Source: Dallia pectoralis (lineage: Eukaryota > Chordata > Actinopteri > Esociformes > Umbridae). Taken from it: 64,000 nt of DNA. Of this stretch, positions 10,942 through 22,939 are shown piece after piece; within the stretch, counting starts at the first letter, position 1, and the number at the start of each line of letters is the position of its first letter. The notes beneath the pieces are model-generated. The model worked only from the letters and a program-made list of their open reading frames with translations. It was not told the origin of the DNA and did not search any database. Position numbers and translations under genes: made by a program. The stretch spans positions 6,545,192 to 6,609,191 of the forward strand of contig CM055744.1 in NCBI GenBank assembly GCA_029465975.1, given 5' to 3'.

Positions 10942-12240
10942 AAATGTTTACAAAGTTTTCCCTTTGTCACATCTGACCTAGACAGACGTTACCTGCTCCT
11001 TGAGCCTGTGTATAGGCTAGTTGAATCAAGTGACTGTGGTTAGTGTGTATGGTCTATGGTAAGCTGTAATTGATAACAAGTCTTGATGTTTTTTAAGTAA
11101 AGACGCTGCGATAATGTTATCTGTTAATGTTCATTGTAAATGATTGTATATAGCCTTAACACTGATCCAAATATTGTGCTATATTTCAGTTTCAAGATGT
11201 TGTTCAAGTCCTTATTCCATATGTTTAAAATTGTGTAGACAGTGTGACCTGGACAAAGATTCATGGTAGCTTACTCAATGGGTCTTTTGAGAGAACTAGA
11301 ATATTTATAACTGTAATGCGAAAGATTTGGCAAATATTTGCGAAACACCATCGTGTTAAGATATGTAGTATACTTTTAATAGTTGACTCATGCACAACCA
11401 GTTAAACCATTTCAGCCAACTCTAGCTAATGGCACGACAAATCGAAATGCAATTGAGAAACGATAGTGGACCTGATAGTATCCTGATATACAAATTAAAG
11501 TGCGGCAGGTGGCAGTAACAGACTGATCCGTTTTACACCGAAATATTGTGTGAAGTTCTAATTATCAGCATGAACTGTAAAATGTTAACATGATCTTATT
11601 TTCTTGGCAAATACAACTCCATCCTAAACCCCAGGGTTTGGTTCCTGAGTAAGCCGTGAGCATATCTACAGCATCATAGCATAAAATAGCATAATTAAAT
11701 CTAGATGTGTGCCGGTTATCATTTGCCATTTCTGCATGTGATTTCATGCACATATTACATCTACAGAGCTTGTATATCTGGTCTAGGACATGGTTAAACA
11801 GCCATGATCTTAAAGGGTGGTGGACTTTAATTTAGCAGACAAGAATTAACCAAAGTGTTCATGGATTTGCTAAAGTTCTACATGCCTGGTAATTTAGGTC
11901 TGCACTATTTCAATCTTACATACCCCACTGTTTTATCTTCGGTTACAGTATTGTCGAACAGGTGTTTTTTTAAAAATGGAATGGTATTAGGTATTTTTAT
12001 ACCTCTAATTAAAGCTAAACAAAACAGTGAATATGCGTAACTCCTATGTATAGTGTGTCTTTCTGTAGTGTTCTGTTTAAACATACGGAACATGCCCATG
12101 TCTGCCTGAGATTTACAAGGAACCTACAAAGTAAACTAACAGTTTGGAATGGTCTTGCATTGTGTTGAGGTTCCTGAGAAGTCACTCTTAGAGAAAGATG
12201 GGTTGGAGCAGACCAGCCGTTGTCTGGTCACATCCCTGCT
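10942..12240. other. Tail-to-tail spacer between GNL3 and GLT8D1 (3'UTRs)
   Basis: Holds the 3'UTRs of both converging genes. AGTAAA near 11096 and ATTAAA near 11495 are candidate GNL3 poly(A) signals. TTTAAT at 11826-11831 reads ATTAAA on the minus strand for GLT8D1. None is decisive. I see no further gene or clear repeat. Confidence 0.45.
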
Positions 12241-15200
12241 TTACTCAAGATGTCTCCGAACTGGGTGGAATTTACCCATGGGGTCCAGAATATACCACTT
12301 GTCCCAAACTTCGGTGAATGATGAAGTCCCGGACCATGGTTTGTAATGACCGTTCCAATGGAGGAGTTTGGCAGCTTTCACAAACTGTGTAGAGTAGCGA
12401 TTCCCAGCCCCAGTAAGCCCTAGAAATAAAAGAATGTGTTTGTATGCAAAGACCAACTATTAGCTATTGTAGTGTAATACAGCTTTCAGGCAGATAAGCC
12501 AATGATAATACTGAAATGGTGACTTATTTATATTCGCCCACAAGACATTGCTACCTGTCTCAGGGTTACTACTTACTGGTAGGACAACGTAGAGCCTAGG
12601 TCCCACACAGAGACATTGCTACCTGTCTCAGGGTTACTACTCATTGGTAGGACAACAGATGGCCTACTACAGTGGTACCCGTCTTACCTAGGTGTCGGAT
12701 ATGCCACAAAGGGTCAATGCGGGAGTATTGTTTGTAGAAGACAATGAGCATGGGGGGTGTGATCCCCTCCGTCAAGGTCTTACTGTAGATGTCATCCCTG
12801 TCAATAATTACAACAACAAGTCAAGACATGCTTTCAACTGAATGCCTTAAACTGTTAACGTTTGTGGCTGGACATCCTGGTGACTCACTGCACATTGAGC
12901 TCCATCCAGTGTTCCAATTGGTTAGTGATGTTCTGATTCTTCCATTCTGTCAAATTGGCCACAATCACTCCGGGATTAAAGGAACACATGTTGGCCCTCA
13001 TGCCCAGCTTCTTGATGGCTTCCTTTTTAAAGTCCAGAAAACCCAGGTAGTTGTTCTGAAAGACAACATACTTGCGATTTAAATATTTGCATAACCATGA
13101 AGTAAGTTATCTTGTTACGACATTGTACTTCACATTTTGGATTAAATGTGTGACTAAACTCGTAATCCTCAGCTTTATTTTGACAGAATATACGTACTTA
13201 TTACAACTTTTTTATTACGAATTACGGAACAAAACAGAAACACAAATTATTTCAATCGCTTTGGTGCCTAAAATAAAAGCTGTAAATCTACACTAACCTT
13301 ATAGTACCTGTAGTCGTTTTGATTTCAAATACATCTGTTCTTTTTTCAGAACAGATCTTTGTCAGTGCTGACTAGATTTGTCAAGCGATCTCAAGGGTTT
13401 GTAGGACCTACTCTGTACCTGGTTCCCAGCCCCTCGAACAATGCCCTTAGAAGATGCAGAATCACAGTCATCTGAAAAGGCAGCTGCATGGCCTGACTTA
13501 AGGGTTGTTTCAAAAAGTTCCTGGATGTCTCCTGAAACATATACATTTAGTATTTATTTTCTCATGAACTATTAACATTTTACAGTGCCAAACACACATT
13601 TTGTGAGGACTAACCTTGCACAATGACGTCATCATCCAAATATATTGCCTTTTCTGCATCTGGTATAAATACTGGCATATAAAATCTGGCAAAGGTCAAC
13701 TGAAACAGACAAGTAGTATTAGCATGTATGTATGAAGTTTTTTCCTCTCTAACAATCACAATACACAAGGTAAGGTCTCACCGGTTTTCCGGAGTCGAGC
13801 TTCTGAGTGTCTTTGGTCATCTTTCCGTTGAGTAGATCGGGATCAAATATGATGATATTGTACTTGACATTGTTAAGCTGAGGCTGACTCATCCACACCC
13901 TGTGGACAGAAACAGTCTGTAAACTAAGTAACATCCAGCCAGGCTCAAATAAGCAAGCCCATGGTGTTCTAAATAAACTGCATGGTTCACGTGTTAATCT
14001 CACTTCAAGTGATCCACTGTGTTGTTCATGGTCACAATGTTAAACACGATGTTGGCTTTACTGTTCTGGTGAACACTGTTTATGGCAGCGATTACAGCTC
14101 CCAGTCTCTCTTCTGCTGCTGTGATGAGCACAGGGATCTTCTCCCCACTCCCCACAAAGTCTGGTCTGATTTCAGAAGAGACTTCAGACTCAAAGGGCAG
14201 AATCAATGCTGGCACCGTATCTACAAAAGAACAGTTACATTCACTGTTTTGATCCGGGTTGTCTGTAATGCAGTTGGTGGTATAAAACAACAACCAATGC
14301 AGTGTAAATACGTAAGTACACATCGGCACTCTAAGTACGCATCAGCAGTGTAAGTACGCATCAGCAGTGTAAGTACGCATCGGCAGTGTAAGTACACATC
14401 AGTAGTGTAAGTACACATCACCAGTGTAAGTACACATCAGCAGTGTAAGTACACATCAGCAGTGTAAGTACGCATCGGCAGTGTAAGTACGCATCGGCAG
14501 TGTAAGTACACATCACCAGTGTAAGTACACATCACCAGTGTAAGTACACATCAGCAGTGTAAGTACACATCAGCAGTGTAAGTACGCATCAGCAGTGTAA
14601 GTACGCATCGGCAGTGTAAGTACACATCACCAGTGTAAGTACACATCAGTAGTGTAAGTACGCATCAGCAGTGTAAGTACGCATCAGCAGTGTAAGTACA
14701 CATCAGCAGTGTAAGTACGCATCGGCAGTGTAAGTACGCATCAGCAGTGTAAGTACGCATCAGCAGTGTAAGTACACATCAGCAGTGTAAGTACGCATCA
14801 GCAGTTTAAGTACACATCAGCAGTGTAAGTACACATCAGCAGTGTAAGTACACATAAGTACGCATCAGCAGTGTAAGTACGCATCAGCAGTGTAAGTACA
14901 CATAAGTACGCATCAGCAGTGTAAGTACACATCGGCAGTGTAACTACACATCAGCAGTGTAAGTACACATCAGCAGTGTAAGTACACATAAGTACGCATC
15001 ACCAGTGTAAGTACGCATCAGCAGTGTAAGTACACATCGGCAGTGTAAGTACACATCGGCAGTGTAAGTACACATCACCAGTGTAAGTACACATCACCAG
15101 TGTAAGTACACATCGGCAGTGTAAGTACACATCAGCAGTGTAAGTACGCATCAGCAGTGTAAGTACGCATCACCAGTGTAAGTACGCATCACCAGTGTAA

Positions 15201-16434
15201 GTACACATCAGCAGTGTAAGTACACATCAGCAGTGTAAGTACACATCAGCAGTGTAAGTACACATCAGCAGTGTAAGTACACATCACCAGTGTAAGTACA
15301 CATCACCAGTGTAAGTACACATCAGCATTGTAAGGACACATAAGTACGCATCAGCTCCCTAAATATTGTTTGACTAAACCGTCTGAAAGGATTGCTCCTC
15401 TAACAGAACAGAGGGGAACATTTACCTTCATTTTCCCTTCTAAGGAAATCACTGAGATTTAGGAGATTCCGTTGCACAATGATCAGGAAGGCCAATGCCA
15501 GCAGTACAAGAATGACCACATTTACTAAAAAATAAAGAGCAGAGAAGGGTGATCTGAACATCTTCCATACAGCCGTAAACCCTCTAATTGGAAGACCATA
15601 GTACTAAAGGCAAAGCAATTGTAAACATCTCATTACCCACATTCGTGTGATATTTTAAATAACATATCTTTATAACAAGACTCTTTTTTCAATATTGTCC
15701 CATTTGGTCCGAGACATTTTGCCTAGTTTAGAAAAAATACCATAAAATCATTAAGCATGTGTGTTATATGTTTTTACTCCCAATTACTTGATACCAAATG
15801 TGTAAATCAGGGCCCTGTCTTGTTGGAGCAACTCCCAGTATGTGTTCTCTAAAGCACATCTGATGCTGTTGTAATTCGTGTTAACAGAACCTGATAAAGC
15901 ACACACGTGCAAACTCAAAGTATACTGCAAGTTTTTAATCACGGATCGTTTAATTTTCAATTATATTTTATACGTTGTCTATGTTACAAAGCCAATATGC
16001 GCTATGAATGAGCTAGTTAAACAATGGGGGTGTGTGGTTGGTAATTTCTGGAGCCCCTTGAAGTAATACATTTGTGTACCTTTTAGCTTTGTTAGTTACA
16101 TTTTAAACGAATTACAATAAAACACATGTACTCTTACACATTCTATAGGCAACATGTTCGCTGAACACTTCAGTATCGAAAATGCTTTACTATCGTTTTG
16201 ATATATTCTGGCATATGATGCATAATTTACCCACATTTCGTCAATAATGATCTTTATTCTCGCAAAACCAGCTACAGACAATTGCAAAGACACAAAAGAA
16301 AATGTACATCTAGAAGGTGGAGCTTTAGCAGGGACATAAATGTATGTCAGTTGAAAAACATTAAGCTTTATTTTGTATTTTTTTATCACTATCTCATGTA
16401 ACAAAGTAATAACACTACCTTTTCGTAATGACAT
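12241..16434 (-). CDS. glt8d1: Glycosyltransferase 8 domain-containing protein 1 (GLT8D1), complete, 9 coding exons, 367 aa
   Basis: Coding exons from 5' to 3': 16434-16419, 15524-15426, 14220-14004, 13899-13782, 13699-13615, 13531-13419, 13055-12889, 12797-12688, 12419-12241. They sum to 1104 bases with all phases joining; human is 371 aa. A short cytoplasmic MSLRK is followed by one membrane anchor (residues about 6-24, a VVILVLLALAFLIIV stretch), making a type II Golgi protein. The GT8 domain starts near residue 60 (GEKIPVLITAAEERLGA). The metal-binding DxD motif is LDDDV at residues 172-174, after LTFARFYMP. The conserved CSFNPGV, LLHWNGHYKPW and VWDKWYI segments follow. GT8 enzymes transfer sugar from a UDP donor; the physiological acceptor is not settled. 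A second ATG four codons upstream (16446) would add MVDA; I kept the start matching the family. Variants of human GLT8D1 are linked to ALS in the literature. Confidence 0.96.
12545..12657. repeat. Direct duplication of a ~46-bp block in the last GLT8D1 intron
   Basis: ACATTGCTACCTGTCTCAGG followed by GTTACTACT...TGGTAGGACAAC appears at about 12545-12590 and 12612-12657 with only a few differences. It is a young tandem duplication with no coding role visible. Confidence 0.8.
14303..15354. repeat. 19-bp minisatellite, about 55 copies, in GLT8D1 intron 2
   Basis: Unit GTAAGTACACATCAGCAGT, with variants ACGCATC/ACACATC and AGCAGT/ACCAGT/GGCAGT/AGTAGT. Four copies are shortened (CACATAAGTACGCATC type, near 14850, 14900, 14990 and 15340). 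Each unit carries GTAAGT on the plus strand, which is antisense to GLT8D1. The array almost fills the intron between coding exons 2 and 3. Confidence 0.97.
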
Positions 16435-17295
16435 GGCGTCGACCATCTGCCGCGTTCCTTGTTATATTACACAAACAAACAAACCAATGAAGCAAAAGGT
16501 CTACTAGTTACCCATACAGAAAAAAAAGTATAGCTACTAATCAGCGAATTGACCACTGTCTCACAAATAACAGCACATGCACTAATGGGCTGCTATGAAA
16601 CAGGTAAGGTTTCAATTAATATCCTGCATTGTGCAGCAGAAACTAAGCTATTTTAACGTTAACAGTAGTAAAAACACGCATGCAACCTAACCACAGGCAA
16701 AACAAATTCACATCTAAAAGCCAAATTGCCAACTCAACATCAACAAGTGTGTTCGCCCGCATAAAGAGGGCTAGAGGGCGCTAGAATCACAGACTGTCTG
16801 TTTTAGCAGGGCCATGATGGCCATTGGAAGGATACTTCATCCATTTTCTTTTTACAGAAAGCAGATTAGAATCCAGGAGGGATAAAGTTACACGATGTCT
16901 CTGCCCAGTAGATTAATGACAATTCACTCAGTCGCAATAGAAACATTTTCCGCATCCAAAAAAGGTTTGTTGAGTGGTCTTCTAGTGAAGTGAATAATGG
17001 GATTGGTGCGAATAAAATGGTCCAAAATAGCTAACTGTTAGAAAAATTACAAATAATGATCGTAAGTTACATTTAAACCAGTTCAAAAACCGACATGAGT
17101 TTTATTTTAATAATTTAATTGAGACACTGTTCACTGTTAGCTAGAAACATAGCTAAAGGGAATAACTGTCTTGTTTATAAACACTTAACAACGACTAGCA
17201 CGTTGTTGCTGAAGTGTCATAATTTGCTCCAATCCTAATGTAGCTTTGACATGATGCATGCTCTGTCGGGATTTAGGATGGGTGTTTGTAAATGG

Positions 17296-17580
17296 GGCGG
17301 CAACTTTTCCTAGTGGTTATGGAATAGGACTTGGGTCTGGAAGGTCCCTGGTTCTAATCCCCCCCCAACATCAAGGTGAAAAAAACCTTAGTTGTTCTGT
17401 CCTTGAGCAAGACAGTTAACCCTAAAATGCTCCCCGGGCGCCGTTGGTGTGGAAGTCAAATCAGGTAACTGATTAGGGCTGCCCCCTGCACCTCAGGGTT
17501 GGGTAAAATGTAGAGGACACATTTCAGTTGAATGCATTCAGTTGTACAACTGACAAAATTGGTATATTCCTATTCCTATA
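17296..17580 (+). mobile_element. tRNA-derived SINE
   Basis: The head has a Pol III A-box-like 'tagtggttatggaatagg' and a B box GGTTCTAATCC (17350-17360). The body contains 'ccttgagcaagacagttaaccc' and the tail 'gaatgcattcagttgtacaactgac', features I recognise from SINEs of salmonid-type fish. It ends in short CCTATT-type repeats. The plus orientation follows from the Pol III boxes. Confidence 0.75.
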
Positions 17581-18338
17581 TGCACGTTGTGACAACATCA
17601 TTCCATGATTCAAAGTTATATGAAATTACAGAGAAAATGTTTGTCACAGCAAATCTATGAAACTTTTGTTTTATGCATTATTATAATACATTATTATGTA
17701 CTGCATGCTTAAATTTGTTTGCTGTAGCACACGATTTACTTCGATTTACTTATTGAGTAATTACACGTGTACAGACTACGTAACCAATGAGTGTTAACAA
17801 AAATCTATGCTTCATTGTTTTGATTGCCCAGTCAACCATCTAGTATTCCAAATAAATTGCTTGATCTTTCCCGAGAACCCAGGTGGAGTAATTTGAATTT
17901 ACACACCCCATACTCGAGCATTTACAGAAATGTCCTCCATCATTCAGATGGAGTCTTCCAGCCTTCTCTATGTTAGTTGACTAAGTATATGCCTGTATCG
18001 AAGTCGCGGCACAAACCTCGCGCGGTGCTCATGCGCTTTAATGCATCAGCATGCGCAATCTGGGGTCCTACACAATGCTACGTTGTCTTATTCAGATACA
18101 TTTTAGAAAGGAGATCCCAATGAAATTGGCATTAACACGGTAGACCATAGTGTTGTCATGCTGCGTCACATGATTGCTATGATGAGCATCACGAAATTGT
18201 AGTTGGCCAGGGTACGAACCGAAAAAAGGCTAACGTTTTTCCATAATCACGTTATATTACAAATGAAGAATGATACAATAGTACAAGTACGTATTTCAGG
18301 TCTCGGAAATTATGTAAATTCTCTGACTGAGTCAGAGT

Positions 18339-18570
18339 GTCACATAATACGAGACACTGTTGGGGTTATCATACTTCTAATAATAATAACGTCCAAATAA
18401 ATATATTTGGACGTTATTATTATAAATATATTATATTGTCACATAATAGGTGCCAATGTTGGGGTTCTAAATATATTTGGACGTTATTATTATAAATATA
18501 TTATATTGTCACATAATAGGTTCTAATGTTGGGGTTATCAAACTAATAATAATAATAACGTCCAAATAAA
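18339..18570. repeat. Palindrome cluster: 20-bp perfect hairpin and 70-bp direct repeats
   Basis: Arms at 18380-18399 and 18404-18423 are perfect inverted repeats (core AATAACGTCCAAATA) with a 4-base loop. The block 18401-18450 recurs unchanged at 18471-18520 (period 70). A third inverted copy of the arm lies at about 18544-18567. It resembles a small foldback/MITE-like element that duplicated in place, just upstream of SPCS1. Confidence 0.85.
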
Positions 18571-18650
18571 TAAATTAAATCGCTCTAAAATAGCGCGCCT
18601 GTGGGGTGAAGTTTTCGGTCTCTCTGTGATCTCTGGCTCATCTTTGGTGT

Positions 18651-18734
18651 GCTTTTTAAAACCGGAAGCCTGTCCGGACGTTGAAACGGTCTATTACTTC
18701 TTGTGATTCGTTAGATTACTAACTATCGTACAAT
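18651..18734 (+). promoter_or_regulatory. SPCS1 core promoter / 5'UTR with ETS motif
   Basis: ACCGGAAGC at 18661-18669 is a canonical ETS/GABP site about 75 bases upstream of the SPCS1 ATG, followed by TCCGGACG. No TATA box is at a sensible place. This is typical for a housekeeping gene; the transcription start is not determined. Confidence 0.5.
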
Positions 18735-21700
18735 ATGTTGTCTATATTCAATTCAATTCCTACACACATGGTAAGAGTTATAATTATTTATTGACTCTAT
18801 TTATTTAGCAAATTGCGCCATTGTAGCCGATGATGATATAAATTCAACATACGCTAGCTACCCCTGGTCCTGCTCAAATTAGCTATTATTATCGCCAGGA
18901 ATATAACAGTAACACCACAATATACAGTAAAGTAGATGGGTTCGATAGATATTAATCGCAAACACAGATTATTGTGATTCTGTTAAAGATATAATCAGCT
19001 AGTTGAAAGTCCCATTGGACCCATACAACTCCGGTGAAGGAGGCCCAAAGCTCTTCTTATTTTAATATTGCTATAAACAGTACGGTCCTAATTCACTCCT
19101 GGACATCAGGAGAATCAGCCAACTCACAAATAGAAAATAAATACAGGAGTGTTTCAGCCTCCAGGACAGGAGTTCCCTCTTCAGGTCCTTGAAACGTTAG
19201 TTGAACATTAGGTGCACACAAACTACAAGCTATGATTTTCAGAAGACACAACTTCTGACGAAAATTGTTGAGCTGTCTTCACATTTGACAGGTTATGCAT
19301 TGGATTCTAGTTAGGATGCAGGGTTTATACTGTCTATTAACTTGAGCGGTAGATGGCAGACATGTTTTCGTGTTTAACTAACCACCTGCGATCAAAACGT
19401 TGTCTAAGTTCATTAAGTCCTTCCTTACCAATCCCACCAGCTGTGGTCTGATGTGAAAACGAAGAAAGCTCATTTGGTTGGTTGGAAAATTAATATGTAA
19501 AACATTTTCCAGTAAGAAAAGTCAGTACTTTCGTTCGTTTTGTTGTGGAACCCCATATTTTATTAAGTGCCAAACGTATTCTGACAACATTGCAGTGCTG
19601 TTTGCAAAGCAAGTGAAACCTTGCTCACAACCACTCAAGTTCTGAGGGCTCTATTACTTTTGTAGTCCATGATGCCAAAATGATAATAAACTTTGGCATG
19701 TTGATATTATAGGATTATAAAGGCCAGAAGCTGGCGGAGCAGATCTTCCAAGGAATCATTCTTGTCTCAGCGGTAAGTTTTAAATACTTTACTTCAAACT
19801 TGAATGGCACACAACAATTATGGCTTTGGGGAATGGAACTACATTAATTCAGGTTTTTGTGAGTTCTACTGCTCTGATTTAGACATGTCTGCAGAAAGAA
19901 TAAGTATTGATACGACATGTTACCCTGGGTTTGCTTGTATTTTGGTGAGTTATTAAACTACCGTATGTGGCTTTACTTCCAGGAATGTAATAGCATTAAT
20001 TTGTGCCCTAAGTTGTACTACATAATAAACTTAACAGTAATTGTATCAATGAAATGTATCCTCCATGTGCTCCAAGAACCATGCTTCACTGTGGGTTTGG
20101 TATTAGCCAGATGATGAGCAGTATCTAGTTTTGGCCAAGTGTAGCAGTTGCCATTCATCCCTAATAATTTTAAGAATCATTTCCCTCATGCTCTCAGCCA
20201 TAAAGGTAGCATGGCATATGCCTTTTGCTTAATTCAACCCGCACTTTCATAAAGGTGTGATTTATTGAGTTCTGCAGAGGATGTCTTCATGTTACACCTC
20301 GTATTTGCAAAGAAAATCTGAAAACAGTCACCTCTGGCCAAGGCCCTTCTTGAATGAAATATGTCTGTACTTCTAGAGTTATTCCAATTCACAATGATTG
20401 TGCTCATGAGAACTCTCAATGCTTCAGCAATTTTTATAACCTTCCCTGGACCCGTCTTGACAATTTTATTTTCAAGGTCTAAGGAGAGTTAATTGAACAT
20501 TATGGCTTTGGTTTGTCGGACATGAACTGTGGAAATAAACTGGGGTGTGTCCTAAATCATGAGGAAGTTAATGGAATTTGCCATAGGTTGACTTCAAAGA
20601 AGTTCTAGGGACATTTCAAGGATGGGGCAAAAATGTCTACCTAAGTGAAGGGATCTAAATACTTTCAATGTCTATATTTATGAAACAAACAACAAAAGAT
20701 GTAGTGTTTATTTAAATCTAAATAGAGGTTTCCCAATGTGACTGAAGGCACATTTCTCCAAATAAAACCCTGCAACAGTGTATCTGGAAAGTATTCACGT
20801 CACTTCATGTTTTCTACATATTGTTATGTTACACCATTATTTAATCATTTTTTCCCCTCAAATTCTGCACACAATAACCCATAATGACAAAGTGATGAAA
20901 GTTTAGATTTGTGAAAAATTAAGAACAAAATATAATAGCCTTTGCTCAATACTTTGTTGAAGCACATTTTGCAGCAATTACAGCCTCAAGCCTATTTGAG
21001 TATGCTACAAGCTTGGCACACCTATTGATGGATGGGGAGCGTCAGTGCCTGATGGAGATGTTCAATCGGGTTCAAGTCTGGGCTCTGCCTGGGCCACTCA
21101 AGGATATTCACAGAGTTTTCCCGAAGCCCCTCTTCATCTTCTCTGTGTGCTTAGGGTTGTTGTCTTGTTGGAAGATGAACCTTCGCAGGCTGAGGTCCAG
21201 AGCGCTCTGGAGAAGGTTTTCATCAAGGATGTCTCTGTCCATTGCTGCATTCATATTTCCCTTGATCTTGACTAGCCTCCCAGGTCCTGCCGCAGAAAAA
21301 CATCCCCACAGCATGATGCTGCCACCATGCTTCACTGTAGGGATGGTATTGGCTAGGTGATGAGCTGTGCCTGGTTTCCTCCAGATGTAGAAACATCTCA
21401 AGGATGATCAGTGGAAACCGTATGCACCTCAGCTCAATTTTGAGTTTCATGGCAAAGGCTGTGAATACTTATGTACATTATTACTTTGTACGTTTTTATT
21501 TTTAAAAGATTTTCCAAGATTTAAAAAAATGTTATTACTATGGGGTATGGTGTGTTGAATTTTGAAAACAAAAATGAATTTAATCCATTTTGCAATCAGG
21601 CTGTAACATCACAAAATATGGAAAAAGTTAAGCGCTGTAAATACTTTGCCGGATTCACTGTTTAAGTGGGCAGCGATCTTACTTTTAACAGCTTTGCAAT

Positions 21701-22121
21701 GTATCTAAAAACGTCTTATTCATATCCTAATGCATTTTGTTTATACATTAGATTAGACTAACCTTTTTCTTTACCTTCCAGGTCATTGGATTCGCTTATG
21801 GTCTTATCATTGAACAGTTTGGATGGACTGTGTATATAGTGTTAGCAGGTTTTGCGGTATCCTGTTTGGTGAGTTGAGTGTTTCAGCCGTTTCAAGCTGC
21901 TAATTGTTGTACACTCCAATATTACACTGCACACTGTAGAGTTTTACTTTTCAACTAATTAATCTTTCCTTTTACACCACCACTTTCTCTCAAAGCTGAC
22001 CCTGCCTCCTTGGCCCATGTACAGACAAAATCCTCTTTCCTGGCAGCCAGCCCTACCAGAGACTACAGGAGAAACCCAGCCAAAGCCTCAGGAGAATCTC
22101 AAGAAGAAGAAGCACAAGTAG
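18735..22121 (+). CDS. spcs1: Signal peptidase complex subunit 1 (SPCS1, 12-kDa subunit), complete, 4 exons, 102 aa
   Basis: Exons 18735-18770, 19713-19772, 21782-21868 and 21996-22121 join in phase to 102 codons, the length of the human protein. The N-terminus carries IPTHMDYKGQKLAEQ. Two membrane helices form a hairpin (about residues 25-45, IILVSAVIGFAYGLI, and 50-70, VYIVLAGFAVSCLLTL) around a short EQFGW loop. The C-terminal tail is cytosolic and ends in a lysine cluster (KKKKHK). SPCS1 is a non-catalytic ER membrane subunit of signal peptidase, related to yeast Spc1. It shapes substrate choice by shielding transmembrane segments from cleavage, and published work ties it to flavivirus and hepatitis C particle production. 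Intron 2 is inflated by Tc1 relics. Tail-to-tail with NEK4. Confidence 0.96.
20040..20520 (-). mobile_element. Decayed Tc1-like transposon relic in SPCS1 intron 2
   Basis: Contains 'ccatgcttcactgtgggttt', the antisense form of the transposase region around the PTVKHGG-like motif. A long degenerate stretch follows with no intact frame. The ends are not clear. Confidence 0.5.
20779..21663 (-). mobile_element. Tc1-like DNA transposon relic in SPCS1 intron 2
   Basis: The ends resemble inverted repeats: 'tatctggaaagtattcac' on the left and 'gtaaatactttgccggattcac' on the right. Minus-strand frames 21401-21108 give the Tc1 transposase middle/C-terminal part: TVKHGGSIMLWGCFSAAG, then FQQDNNPKHT carrying the second catalytic Asp of the DDE triad. 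The N-terminal DNA-binding half is missing, so it is inactive. Confidence 0.8.
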
Positions 22122-22264
22122 AGAATGACTGAACTCAATTGCTGAAGACATTTTAATGTTGTCAGTTCACAAGTCCTTGTTTGCAGGAACTAGGAAAAGG
22201 ACGTTTAAAAGAAACCTTTGTTACAGTGTATTACATCAATCAGTGGTGGAATGTATAAAAGTCT

Positions 22265-22270
22265 AATAAA
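22265..22270 (+). terminator. SPCS1 poly(A) signal AATAAA
   Basis: Canonical AATAAA about 144 bases after the SPCS1 stop codon, followed by a T-rich stretch. It is the best candidate for the 3' end of this short mRNA. Confidence 0.65.
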
Positions 22271-22939
22271 CACATTTCTGCTACTGTGGGTATTTTCTTT
22301 ATATTGATGTTGTCATCTGAGCTAAAACATATTGCAAATGTTGACAGGAGGATTATCAGAAAAGGCTACATCTTTTTAGACTGGACATGTCTACAATAAA
22401 GTACTTCTCCATCCAGCAATTAATGATATACATATCCAGAAATTAAAAACTTCCAACTATGTTTTTATACTTTAGTTAATTAATTTCTACTACCAATTTA
22501 ATACAATAACCAAATCTACACAATATAAACACAGTAACAGAAGACCTATTCATTGCATAATTGTTACTAAGTAAAAAAATTCTGACTATATATATATATA
22601 TATGTGTGTGTGTGTAGTTTGGTATAAAAATTATCTACATGAGGTCTATAGGATTGTCAATACATCAGAATATTACATTCATTTTGTAAAATGCATTGTT
22701 CATGTGCTTAATGATTCTCAACTGGTTTTGCTTTGGGACCTAAAATGTACGGCGCTTACTCATGTGTGTTTCTCAATACGGTTTACCTGAACATTTTTGA
22801 TGAATGTTGGAAAACGTATAACAAGATCCGCTAAACAGCACAGCAAATACAAAATTGGTTTTCAGATAGATGATGCATGTTCATCCTAATTTCTGTATAC
22901 TTTCAAAAAAGTTAAAATGTTTTTTTTAAAGTAATACTT

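Larger units (their letters stand above)
16435..18650. other. Head-to-head spacer between GLT8D1 and SPCS1
   Basis: Contains the GLT8D1 5'UTR and promoter (undefined), a SINE at 17296-17580 and a hairpin repeat cluster at 18339-18570. Near 18015-18065 is a CpG-bearing stretch (CGCGCGGTGCTCATGCGC). Otherwise AT-rich; no gene seen. Confidence 0.45.

Noticed and set aside
14303..15354. CRISPR-like array of short direct repeats
   Set aside because: The 19-bp units are contiguous with no unique spacers and lie in an intron of a vertebrate gene. It is a minisatellite.
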